This document shows positions 28,178-36,674 of a DNA stretch of 64,000 nucleotides, piece by piece; the first letter of the stretch is position 1, and each line of letters opens with the position of its first letter. The stretch comes from Rufibacter sp. DG15C (GTDB lineage: Bacteria; Bacteroidota; Bacteroidia; Cytophagales; Hymenobacteraceae), in the NCBI RefSeq assembly GCF_001577755.1, contig NZ_CP010776.1, positions 620,001 through 684,000 of the forward strand. Reading direction: 5' to 3'. The notes below the pieces were generated by a model. The model had not been told where the DNA came from. It saw only the letters and a list, made by a program, of their open reading frames with translations, and ran no database searches. The translations under genes and the position numbers were made by a program.

Positions 28178-30745
28178 ATGAAGATTAAGTTACAAAGAAT
28201 TTTGTGCGTTATTCCTTTACTGCTGCTGGTTTTCACGACCGCATTTGCACAGAGGACTATTAGAGGCAAGGTGGTGGACGCCACTACGCAGGAGTCATTG
28301 CCTGGTGCTTCTGTGTCTGTGAAAGGAAGCAGCGAAGGTGTTACTACTGAGGTAGATGGAACGTTCAGCTTAAAAACTACTGCTGAGAATGTCACCTTGG
28401 TAATCAATTACATTGGGTATACCCAGCAAGAAGTTGCCGTTTCTGGCTCAAACGCCGGAACTATTAAAATGAAAGGTGTTGAAAATAACATCAATGAAGT
28501 TTTAGTGACTGGGGCCAGCTATGCCATTGAAAGAGAAACTCCAGTAGCTATGTCTACCGTTACCAGCGAGGTGATCGTAGAAAAGGCCAGTCAGCAGGAA
28601 TTCCCTGAGCTATTAAAGTCAACTCCTGGGGTTTATGCCACCAGAGGTGCCGGTGGAGGATATGGTGACTCTAGAATTAACATGCGCGGTTTCCAAAGTG
28701 CCAACATTGCTGTAATGATTAATGGCATACCGGTAAATGACATGGAAAGCGGCAGAGTATTCTGGTCTAACTGGGCAGGTTTAACAGATGTTACTCGTTC
28801 TATGCAGACTCAAAGAGGCTTAGGCGCTTCAAAAGTAGCCGTGCCTTCTGTGGGTGGTACCATCAATATTCTAACTAAGACAACCGACGCCCAAAAAGGT
28901 GGTTTCGTTTCTCAGGCTATTGGTAACAACAACTTCAGCAAAACGGCTTTCTCTCTTTCTTCTGGCTTGACAGAAAAAGGCTGGTCTTTCTCTGTGGCAG
29001 GTTCAAAGACTGAAGGTGACGGCTGGTTTGAAGGCTTGGCGTTTGAAGCGTATAGCTACTTCTTCAACGTTTCAAAGGTTCTTAATGAGAAGCACACTCT
29101 TTCTTTGACTGGATTTGGAGCTCCTCAATACCACGGCTCAAGATTTGAGCGCCAGAACATCCAATACTACAGAGATGCTCCACAAGGCATCAGGTTCAAC
29201 CCTAACTGGGGAGTATTGAACGGCGAGACTAAAACTATCAGTGGTAACTTCTACCACAAACCACAAGTGTCATTAAACCACTATTGGACAATTGACGGTA
29301 CGTCCTCTTTGTCTACTGCGCTTTATGCTTCTTCTGGTTCAGGAGGAAATGAATTCCCTAACAATGCTTCATTATTCTTAGGCACCAGAACCGGAGACAA
29401 ATACTCTCCTGTTGACATTGATAAGCTTGTAGACTTAAACGTGGCTTCACAAGATGGCAACGCCGTTGCTTACTTGCAGTCTAACCGCAATGACCACAGA
29501 TGGTATGGCGCCTTGAGTACTTACCAGAAAGCACTTACCGAAAACTTTGATTTATTGGCAGGTGTTGACTTGAGATACTACAAAGGAATCCACTTTAACT
29601 CTGTAAGAAACCTACTTGGTGCAGAGTATGTGTTGAACAGTGGAAACGTAAACAACCCTAACTTTAGAGCTAAGAATGGCGATAAAATTGGTTTTTACAA
29701 TGATGGTATTGTGAACTGGGCAGGTGGTTTCTTGCAAGGTGAATACAAAACCGGCGCATTGGCTACGTTCCTATCCTTGGCCGCTTCTAATACTTCTTAC
29801 CAGCGCATAGATTACTTCAGATACAAAAATGATGATCCTTTGCGGGAAAGTGAGAAAGTCAATTTCTTCGGTTACCAAGCAAAAGGTGGGGCTAACTATA
29901 ACCTAAATGACAACCACAACGTGTTTGCCAACCTTGGTTATTTTGCGAAGGCTCCCTTCTTTAGTGCTGTGTTCATAGGCAACCAAAACCTTGCTAATGA
30001 CAACGCTGAGAATGAGAAAATTTTGAGCTACGAGTTGGGTTATGGTTATAGAAGCAAGTCGCTTTCTGGTAATGTAAACTTGTACAGAACCACATGGAAA
30101 GACAGATCATTCACAAGATCTTTCCCTGGACAAGGAACTGAACTTCTGTTTGCTAACTTATTAGGAGTAGATGCTTTACACCAAGGAATTGAAGTAGACT
30201 TCAGATATGAACCAATCAACAGACTTACCTTAACTGGTATGGTGTCTGTGGGTGACTGGACTTGGTTGAATGACATTGAAGGTGTTGAGATATTTGATGA
30301 GAACCAAGTAAAGCGTGGAACTGTTCCTACGGTGACTATGGCTGGCCTAAAGGTTGGTGATGCCCCTCAGACTACCGCAGCCCTTGGGTTAGATCTTAAA
30401 TTAACAGACGATTTCAAAATTGGAGCTGACTATAACTATTATGCTAACTTCAATTCAGACTTCAACCCAATTAACCTACCTGAAACCAGAGGAAACGACC
30501 CTTGGAAAGTGCCTACTTACTCGTTAATGGATTTGAACGCCGTTTTCAAGTTTAAATTTGCAGGCCTTAATGCTTCTGTGATCGGAAACGTAAACAATGT
30601 GTTTGACACTGAATACATTTCTGATGCTTTATCTAACTATACCCGTGCCAGCAATGAGGAGCCTTATTTGAGCAACGCAAGTAACTCTTTTGTGTACTAT
30701 GGTACTGGTAGATCTTGGACGACTACTTTGAGAATTAACTTCTAA
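28178..30745 (+). CDS. TonB-dependent receptor with carboxypeptidase-regulatory-like domain
   Basis: An 855-residue outer-membrane receptor. The signal peptide MKIKLQRILCVIPLLLLVF... ends at TTAFAQ. A regulatory-like domain (about 25-105, RTIRGKVVDATTQESLPGA, TEVDGTFSLKT) is followed by a plug (LLKSTPGVYATRGAGGGYGD, INMRGFQSANIAVMINGIP) and a barrel ending TTTLRINF. It lacks the SusC-type signature and is nearer to ordinary siderophore/peptide-type receptors in size. The frame is open upstream to the MISSCWR codons, but that extension would bury the signal peptide. It is followed 11 nt later by a lipoprotein gene, probably a functional partner. The cargo is unknown. Confidence 0.9.
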   Translation: MKIKLQRILCVIPLLLLVFTTAFAQRTIRGKVVDATTQESLPGASVSVKGSSEGVTTEVDGTFSLKTTAENVTLVINYIGYTQQEVAVSGSNAGTIKMKGVENNINEVLVTGASYAIERETPVAMSTVTSEVIVEKASQQEFPELLKSTPGVYATRGAGGGYGDSRINMRGFQSANIAVMINGIPVNDMESGRVFWSNWAGLTDVTRSMQTQRGLGASKVAVPSVGGTINILTKTTDAQKGGFVSQAIGNNNFSKTAFSLSSGLTEKGWSFSVAGSKTEGDGWFEGLAFEAYSYFFNVSKVLNEKHTLSLTGFGAPQYHGSRFERQNIQYYRDAPQGIRFNPNWGVLNGETKTISGNFYHKPQVSLNHYWTIDGTSSLSTALYASSGSGGNEFPNNASLFLGTRTGDKYSPVDIDKLVDLNVASQDGNAVAYLQSNRNDHRWYGALSTYQKALTENFDLLAGVDLRYYKGIHFNSVRNLLGAEYVLNSGNVNNPNFRAKNGDKIGFYNDGIVNWAGGFLQGEYKTGALATFLSLAASNTSYQRIDYFRYKNDDPLRESEKVNFFGYQAKGGANYNLNDNHNVFANLGYFAKAPFFSAVFIGNQNLANDNAENEKILSYELGYGYRSKSLSGNVNLYRTTWKDRSFTRSFPGQGTELLFANLLGVDALHQGIEVDFRYEPINRLTLTGMVSVGDWTWLNDIEGVEIFDENQVKRGTVPTVTMAGLKVGDAPQTTAALGLDLKLTDDFKIGADYNYYANFNSDFNPINLPETRGNDPWKVPTYSLMDLNAVFKFKFAGLNASVIGNVNNVFDTEYISDALSNYTRASNEEPYLSNASNSFVYYGTGRSWTTTLRINF

Positions 30746-30756
30746 TTAGAATTATA

Positions 30757-31950
30757 ATGAAAAAGATATTTTATCTATTCTGTTCATTGCTGATGGCAGT
30801 TACGGCCTGTAATCCAATGGACGACGTCTATGAAGAATTGGATGCCCTTCCAAAAGCCTTCAATCCAAATGATGTAAGAAAGCTTAACATCACCATGTCT
30901 GAGGCTAACTACAAAACCTTGGCAGGCAAGCCGGGAGTAGCTTCTTACGTAAACACAAACTTCTATTTTGCCACAGAGGAAGAGGCTGGTAAATTGATTC
31001 CGCTTTACTTAAACACGGCTTATCCTAACTTTGACAATAAGGATGAGATCACCGTCACTTACAACTTGTTAACCTATTCTTTTAAAGGTAATACAGTTGC
31101 CGAGCGCGACGTTTACACCCTTACTGATGAGGATTACGCCTTAGGTGGAACAACTTTTAAGAACTTTGACAGATTCTCTCAAGTTGAGACGTACCTAAAT
31201 GCCAGATATCCTACTCCCGTACAAGGCAGATTAGTAAATTTAACTTTCAACTGGTTCAGCAACAACCAATTGCCAACTACTCAAGTTAGAACTTATTCTT
31301 ACTTCTACACTAATGGTCGTTGGGAAGAGACTTACTTGGTTACGGAGGCAGATTACCTAAAAGTTGACAGAAACAGAAACAACGCATTTGCTCCGGCAGA
31401 TGAGGCAATGCTGCCTGGCTACTTTGACAACTTCCTTAAATCAAAGGTTTTTGGGGCCAAGGCTGGTGACGTCAAATATGTAAGCTACGCTGTCCGGATG
31501 AGCTCAAGCTCTACCTTACAGCAAGTAATGGCCATGGTGTATGATGGAAGCAACTGGACTAAGCTTACCCGTAACTTCTTTACTGAGCCCAGAACATTAA
31601 CGTTTGCTTTCAACAATGGTATCTGGGTACCAGACTTGACTATCAAATACACGTTAGTCACTGCAGATTATGAAGCCATTGCCGCTTTCCCTAACGTAGG
31701 TACTGAGCTAAACAGAGCTAACCTAAAGCAATTCAAAAACTTCTATCAAGCCGGTAGCACTACTGACACCAGATACTGGACTGAAGCCCAAATTAACGCT
31801 GGTTTAGCTGAACTTCTGAAAGTAAAATATCCTAATGCTGAAGTGGGTCAAAAATACCAATTGACGTACATTGTTTACAGAGGTAGCAATGTGACAGTGC
31901 AAACCACTTTTATTAAAAAAGACAACGGCAGTTTTGAGGTTTTTAAATAG
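30757..31950 (+). CDS. Lipoprotein built of about four repeats, partner of the TonB receptor
   Basis: A 397-residue lipoprotein (lipobox AVTAC, Cys18) of no family I recognise. It appears to consist of four degenerate units of about 80-110 residues. Each opens with a phrase like T-x-[ED]-x-[DN]-Y (ITMSEANY, LTDEDY, VTEADY, LVTADY). Each then has an acidic/aromatic loop, in three of them a [LV][NK]xxYP segment (LNTAYP, LNARYP, VKYP), strands of the form VxxTYxxx or YVSYAVRM, and a closing YxNGRWE/YDGSNWT-type turn. It sits 11 nt after the TonB receptor and before a strong terminator, so the two form an operon. A surface-exposed ligand-capture role is inferred. Confidence 0.75.
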   Translation: MKKIFYLFCSLLMAVTACNPMDDVYEELDALPKAFNPNDVRKLNITMSEANYKTLAGKPGVASYVNTNFYFATEEEAGKLIPLYLNTAYPNFDNKDEITVTYNLLTYSFKGNTVAERDVYTLTDEDYALGGTTFKNFDRFSQVETYLNARYPTPVQGRLVNLTFNWFSNNQLPTTQVRTYSYFYTNGRWEETYLVTEADYLKVDRNRNNAFAPADEAMLPGYFDNFLKSKVFGAKAGDVKYVSYAVRMSSSSTLQQVMAMVYDGSNWTKLTRNFFTEPRTLTFAFNNGIWVPDLTIKYTLVTADYEAIAAFPNVGTELNRANLKQFKNFYQAGSTTDTRYWTEAQINAGLAELLKVKYPNAEVGQKYQLTYIVYRGSNVTVQTTFIKKDNGSFEVFK

Positions 31951-31968
31951 GACTCATAACTAATTAAA

Positions 31969-32003
31969 TAAAAAAGCCCTGCTAGTTTTAGCAGGGCTTT
32001 TTT
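31969..32003 (+). terminator. Terminator of TonB receptor unit A
   Basis: AAAAAGCCCTGCT pairs with AGCAGGGCTTTTT around a short TTTT-containing loop and ends in T residues, about 20 nt after the lipoprotein stop codon. Confidence 0.9.
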
Positions 32004-32016
32004 ATTTAACATATGC

Positions 32017-32048
32017 TTGCATAATCTTAAAGGCAAAGGCTATCTTTG
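32017..32048 (+). promoter_or_regulatory. Promoter of TonB receptor unit B (TTG-N21-TATCTTTG)
   Basis: TTG at 32017-32019 and TATCTTTG at 32041-32048 stand 21 nt apart, a good Bacteroidota promoter. The -7 octamer is the same as that of unit A. A second possible box, TACTTTTG, lies at 32183-32190 inside the shared leader. Confidence 0.7.
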
Positions 32049-32207
32049 TTGAGTCAAATCTTATTGACCATCCTCATGATCTCTTCCTGTTGGAGATTGC
32101 CTACTTCCTCTCTTGCCCGTTCTGGTAGCATTCTTAATGTTATCTTAACAATACTCTTATCTCCTTTCTCAATTACCCAGTTTACTTTTGTTCAAAAAAA
32201 ATCCTTT
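32049..32207 (+). promoter_or_regulatory. Conserved 5' leader B of a TonB receptor mRNA
   Basis: Homologous to leader A (28021-28177). The identical 26-nt block is at 32073-32098, and the block TTTTGTTCAAAAAAAA is at 32185-32200. The sequence between them has diverged, so the two ends are under constraint or recently copied. The in-frame ATG of block one is again exactly 132 nt upstream of the receptor ATG and encodes MISSCWR. Confidence 0.6.
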
Positions 32208-35200
32208 ATGAAAAACCTGTTTACCCGATTGATGCTCATCGTGGTGATGTGTTTGCCTGTGCACCTAAGTTGGTCGCAAGGTGTAACTACTTCATCAATG
32301 ACGGGTCTTATTACTGATCAAAGTGGCGAAGGCTTGCCTGGCGCTACGGTGTTAGCCATCCATGGTCCTACTGGTACACGATACGGCGTATCTACTAACG
32401 TAGATGGTAAATTCACCATCCCTAATATGCGTGTGGGTGGTCCTTACTCAGTAGAGGTGACCTATATTGGCTACCAGACACAAAAGCAAGAAAACATTAC
32501 TTTAAGGCTAGCAGAACCGTTTGTTTTAAACGTGCGTTTGCCACAGTCTGGTACAGATTTACAGGAAGTGGTGGTTACAGCAGCCAATCCAAGATCTGTT
32601 TTGAATGCAGAAAGAAGTGGTTCTATAACCAACATAAGCAGCCAAGAGATTCAGGCCTTGCCAAGTATCAACCGATCTATCAATGATTTTACTCGTTTGA
32701 CGCCGCAGGCCAACGGTACATCTGTGGGGGGAGGTAACTATCGGCAGAACAACGTAACTATTGATGGCTCAGAGTTCAATAACAATTTTGGTATTGGTGG
32801 AAACCTACCAGGTGGATCTGCACAGCCCATTTCTTTGGACGCGATTGAAGAGATTTCTGTTAACGTAACTCCTTATGACATTCGTCAGTCTGGTTTCATT
32901 GGTTCAGCAATTAACGCTGTAACGCGCTCTGGAACGAATGACTTTAAAGGTTCTGTATATACTTACTTCAGAAACCAAAATCAGCAGGGTAAGGATGTTG
33001 GTCCAGAAGAATTAACGCTTCAGGACATGAACTACAAGCAATATGGTTTCCGTTTAGGTGGCCCTATCATTAAAAACAAGTTGTTCTTCTTTGCCAATGC
33101 AGAGCAAGAGAAGCAAACAAGACCAGGACAGACTCGTTTTGCGGCTACTTCTAGCAGACCATTTGGTAGCCCAAGCGTGGCACGTCCTACTGCCAGTGAG
33201 CTAGATGCTTTAAGCACATACCTAAGAGAGACATATGGTTATGAAACCGGTCCTTATGAAGGGTATGACTTTGAAAACGAAAGCATGAAGTTTTTAGCCC
33301 GTCTGGACTGGAACATCACAGATAATCACCGCTTCAACATTCGTTATAGCCAGCTAGAAAGCAAAGATCCTGTAATGGTGAACGGTACATCTGCTGCCCC
33401 AGCCAGTTTCTCAAGCGGAAGTGGTCGCCAGAATGACAATGCATTGGCCTACAAGAATGCCAACTACTTCCAAGAGGCAAATTTTTATTCATTGGCTTCT
33501 GAGGTAAACTCAACCTTTGGCGGCAAGTTTGCAAATACTATCCGTTACTCATACACACGCCAAAATGACCCACGTAGCTCAGAAAGTGCTGAGTTTCCAT
33601 TTGTAGACATCCTTAACACTGGTACGCCTTGGACTTCTTTTGGCTATGAGCTGTTTACCTATGGTAACCTAAGAGACGTCACCTCTCACTCTGTGGTGGA
33701 TAACTTCACTTGGTTTGCTGGTAAGCACACGGTAACCGCAGGTCTTCAAGCAGACTGGTCAGAAACTCAAAATGGCTTCCAGCGCTATGGTACCAGCTAC
33801 TACCGTTTCAACTCATTAGCTGACTTCTACAGTCAAACTAACCCAGACCCAGCCTTACGTGCTAAGCCAGCCGCTATTGCCATCACCTACTCTTTGTTGC
33901 CAGGTTATGAGCAAGCGTTCCCTAGCTTCAAATTTGCGCAGTATTCTGCTTATGCACAGGATGAGATGACCTTGACAGACAATCTACGTTTAACGGTAGG
34001 GTTACGCGTTGACTTGCCAACGTACCCAGAAAAGATGGCGGAGCACCCAATTGTAAAAACACTTGAGTTTGGAGGCGATCCTGCAGTAACTGGTGACGGC
34101 GAAATGTTCAACACAGCTACATTGCCTAAATCTGCTCTTTTATGGTCTCCAAGAGCTGGTTTCAACTGGGATGTGAAAGGTGACCGTACATTGCAAGTAC
34201 GTGGTGGTTCTGGTGTCTTCACCGGTCGGGTACCATTTGTTTGGATAGTGTCACAAGCAAGTGATGCCGCTATGTTACAGGTAACTCAGATCTATTCTAC
34301 TCCAAGTGAAATTGGAGCATTACCAAACGGTGGTGTATTCAACCCAGATCCTAACGCTTACAGACCAACTACACAGCCAGCTGCTGGAACAGTACTAGGT
34401 AGCACCATGACATTCATTTCTAATGATTTCAAGATGCCACAAACCTGGAAGAGCAGCTTAGCCGTTGATGCTCAGCTTCCCTTTGGCTTAGTAGGTACCT
34501 TAGAAGGTATTTATAACAAGGATTTGAACACTGCCTTATTCAGAAATGCCAACCTAGTTGCACCAAAAGCCTTGAATGTAGCTGGATACCCAGACAACAG
34601 ACCTTTCTACCCTAACAGCAATAGAGACAAACAATATGTGACGTTAGCCAGCGGTGTTCCTTCAACAGATCCAACCGCTTCTGGTCAATACCAGGCTATT
34701 GTTTTGGACAATGCTTCTAAAGGTTACTACTGGTCCGTTTCGGCTAAGGTAGACAAGCAATTTGACAACGGCCTTTCAACCTCTTTTGCATACATTAGAA
34801 GTGAAGCCAAAAACCTTTACGATGGTAGCGGCGACCAAGCAGGTTCTGCCTGGAGTGGTACACCAACTGTGAATGGCGCTAACAATCCAGAACTAAGTCA
34901 CGCCAACTATGTTGTGCCAGATAGATTTGTAGGTTCATTGTCTTATCGTAAAGAATATTTAAACCACTTTGGCACCAGCATTTCTTTATTCTATTCTGGA
35001 TCTAGAGATGGTCGTTACTCTTACACGTATGGTTCTGACTTTAACAGAGATGGCGCCAATGCTGACTTGATCTATATACCAAAGAATGCTTCTGAAATCA
35101 CCTTCGTTCCGTTAACTGTAGGTAGTGGTGCCAACGCCATCACTTATTCTCCACAACAGCAGAGCGACATGTTCTTCCGGTTTATTGAGCAAGATGAGTA

Positions 35201-35573
35201 TTTAAATGCACACAAAGGCGAGTATGCAGAGCGTAATGGCGCCATGTTGCCTTGGAGAAACCAGTTTGATTTCAGAATCATGCAAGACATCTTCGTAAAC
35301 GTAGGTGGCAAACGCAACACTCTCCAGTTCAGCTGGGATGTATTCAATGTTGCTAACTTCTTGAACGAGAACTGGGGCTTAGTTTACCAAACCAACCAAC
35401 GTTCTATCCTAACGCCTACCAACGTATCTTCTCTTCAGACAGACGGTACTGTTAAACCAACTTTCCGTTTGGCAACAGATAGAAACTTGCCAATCTCTAC
35501 GTCTTACAGACCAGTAGTAAGCATCGCTTCTACGTATTATATGCAGTTTGGCTTGCGTTATATCTTCAACTAA
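32208..35573 (+). CDS. Oar-like TonB-dependent receptor
   Basis: A 1121-residue outer-membrane protein like Myxococcus Oar and its Bacteroidota relatives. The signal peptide MKNLFTRLMLIVVMCLP... ends near LSWSQ. An N-terminal carboxypeptidase-regulatory domain (GLITDQSGEGLPGATVLAIH, TNVDGKFTIPNMRVGG) is followed by a plug with DLQEVVVTAANPRSV, SINDFTRLTPQ, NVTIDGSEFNN and EEISVNVTPYDIRQSGF. The FIGSAINAVTRSGTN phrase is typical of Oar-type plugs. A long barrel ends in FGLRYIFN. It is the single gene of unit B, between a good promoter and a terminator. Members take up peptides or are adhesins; the cargo is unknown. Confidence 0.9.
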   Translation: MKNLFTRLMLIVVMCLPVHLSWSQGVTTSSMTGLITDQSGEGLPGATVLAIHGPTGTRYGVSTNVDGKFTIPNMRVGGPYSVEVTYIGYQTQKQENITLRLAEPFVLNVRLPQSGTDLQEVVVTAANPRSVLNAERSGSITNISSQEIQALPSINRSINDFTRLTPQANGTSVGGGNYRQNNVTIDGSEFNNNFGIGGNLPGGSAQPISLDAIEEISVNVTPYDIRQSGFIGSAINAVTRSGTNDFKGSVYTYFRNQNQQGKDVGPEELTLQDMNYKQYGFRLGGPIIKNKLFFFANAEQEKQTRPGQTRFAATSSRPFGSPSVARPTASELDALSTYLRETYGYETGPYEGYDFENESMKFLARLDWNITDNHRFNIRYSQLESKDPVMVNGTSAAPASFSSGSGRQNDNALAYKNANYFQEANFYSLASEVNSTFGGKFANTIRYSYTRQNDPRSSESAEFPFVDILNTGTPWTSFGYELFTYGNLRDVTSHSVVDNFTWFAGKHTVTAGLQADWSETQNGFQRYGTSYYRFNSLADFYSQTNPDPALRAKPAAIAITYSLLPGYEQAFPSFKFAQYSAYAQDEMTLTDNLRLTVGLRVDLPTYPEKMAEHPIVKTLEFGGDPAVTGDGEMFNTATLPKSALLWSPRAGFNWDVKGDRTLQVRGGSGVFTGRVPFVWIVSQASDAAMLQVTQIYSTPSEIGALPNGGVFNPDPNAYRPTTQPAAGTVLGSTMTFISNDFKMPQTWKSSLAVDAQLPFGLVGTLEGIYNKDLNTALFRNANLVAPKALNVAGYPDNRPFYPNSNRDKQYVTLASGVPSTDPTASGQYQAIVLDNASKGYYWSVSAKVDKQFDNGLSTSFAYIRSEAKNLYDGSGDQAGSAWSGTPTVNGANNPELSHANYVVPDRFVGSLSYRKEYLNHFGTSISLFYSGSRDGRYSYTYGSDFNRDGANADLIYIPKNASEITFVPLTVGSGANAITYSPQQQSDMFFRFIEQDEYLNAHKGEYAERNGAMLPWRNQFDFRIMQDIFVNVGGKRNTLQFSWDVFNVANFLNENWGLVYQTNQRSILTPTNVSSLQTDGTVKPTFRLATDRNLPISTSYRPVVSIASTYYMQFGLRYIFN

Positions 35574-35591
35574 TATTTATTTATTGACTTT

Positions 35592-35627
35592 TATAAAGGG
35601 CGAACCGTTGGTTCGCCCTTTATATTT
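35592..35627 (+). terminator. Terminator of the Oar-like receptor gene
   Basis: A 15-bp perfect stem (35592-35606 with 35610-35624), GGGCGAACC against GGTTCGCCC at its core, with a 3-nt loop. Confidence 0.9.
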
Positions 35628-35715
35628 ACCCTCTTGCTTACAGGTAGTTGCCAATAGCTATCCCCCAGTAACGGAATCCTTTTAAATATTATTTGCAGGA
35701 AATCCCACTTTTGAT

Positions 35716-35746
35716 TTGGCAGTTTTAAAAAAGCCTGCTATTTTTG
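35716..35746 (+). promoter_or_regulatory. Promoter of tRNA-Ala (TTG-N20-TAnnTTTG)
   Basis: TTG at 35716-35718 and TATTTTTG at 35739-35746 with exactly 20 nt between them, as for tRNA-Arg. Confidence 0.85.
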
Positions 35747-35757
35747 TATCACTAACC

Positions 35758-35831
<74 letters not shown>

Positions 35832-35832
35832 C

Positions 35833-35867
35833 AAAAGCCTCACTAGAAATAGTGGGGCTTTTTTTAT
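35833..35867 (+). terminator. tRNA-Ala terminator
   Basis: AAAAGCCTCACT pairs with AGTGGGGCTTTT (one T-G pair) around AGAAAT and ends in a seven-T tract right after the tRNA. Confidence 0.85.
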
Positions 35868-36101
35868 GTAAATCTTATGCCCTCCCTCTTATACATCCTC
35901 TACTCAGAAAAGCTAAATTAAGTAAAACATAAAAAGCTATGAAAAATTTACCCTTAGATTAGAATAGCAGAACACTGGAAGGAACCTCTCCAACAAAAGC
36001 GGAGCGTTGGGCCTTAAAATATTCATGCAGTTTAACGGCAGGTCAGAAGCAATACAAGGAGAAACCTCCATCAAAAAAACACAGGCGCATTTTTCTTTAA
36101 T
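35868..36101. other. AT-rich intergenic stretch between tRNA-Ala and the tRNA pseudogene
   Basis: No open gene, promoter or strong hairpin is visible. Composition shifts to AT-rich from about 35.87 kb. Confidence 0.4.
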
Positions 36102-36174
36102 GGCTTACTAACTCAATTGGCTAAAGAGCTCCAAGGTTCTTGAGAGATTTATAGGTTCATCTCCAATACTCTTC
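36102..36174 (+). pseudogene. Decayed tRNA copy (tRNA-Ala-like pseudogene)
   Basis: The stretch aligns along its full length with the tRNA-Ala at 35758. CTAACTCAATTGGCTAAAGAGC matches the D arm in all but a few bases, and GGTTCATCTCC matches GGTTCGACTCC of the T arm, followed by AATACTCTTCA for ATATTCTCCA. The acceptor 5' half is changed and the anticodon stem no longer pairs fully, so it should not work. A terminator follows it just as one follows the real tRNA. It may be a duplicated tRNA unit or a remnant left by an integration event. Confidence 0.7.
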
Positions 36175-36183
36175 ATTTTGGTT

Positions 36184-36222
36184 AGAGGCTCTTACAGTTA
36201 CTTGTAAGGGCCTCTTTTTTTT
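36184..36222 (+). terminator. Terminator after the tRNA pseudogene
   Basis: AGAGGCTCTTACA pairs with TGTAAGGGCCTCT (one T-G pair) and ends in a run of eight T. It is intact although the tRNA copy before it is decayed. Confidence 0.85.
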
Positions 36223-36674
36223 CAATAATTTTAAATAGTTAATTGTTTTCTTAATTATTTACACTTAATCCCAATTATTTATTTATGAAATCTTTACATA
36301 TCCAAACATGTGTATGACTATATAAATATCTTTTAAGAAATAAAATCGATATACTTTTAAGTAGTATCCCTATACCTTTTAATCTATTTATTCAAATGGA
36401 TTCAACAAACAACTTAGTCATTTAAAATACCATACAGTATAATAATTATATTTTTTTTTATAATGTTTATAGTTACATAACAATTAAATATTTCCCTATA
36501 TACATAATCTGTTTTGTGTAATTTTAACGAAGAAGAATGCTTAATTATTAATTCTAATATTTGTCAAATTTTCTTCATGTTAAGGCAAAACATTAGTTCA
36601 TAAGCAAATACTGCTTTCTAATATAAACAACTAACATTTTAAATTTTAATCACTTTATAATCTATTCTAATAAT
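36223..36674. other. Very AT-rich promoter region of the lipase-like gene
   Basis: About 450 nt of extreme AT-richness with runs such as TTTTTTTTTATAATG and many TTAATTATT-like words. No gene is visible. It holds several weak TAnnTTT sequences but no clear TTG-N20-TAnnTTTG pair. It probably contains the promoter of the 36675 gene and may be bound by a nucleoid protein. Confidence 0.4.

Noticed and set aside
32046-32207. In-frame extension of the Oar-like receptor
   Set aside because: Same reason: the signal peptide starts at ATG 32208.
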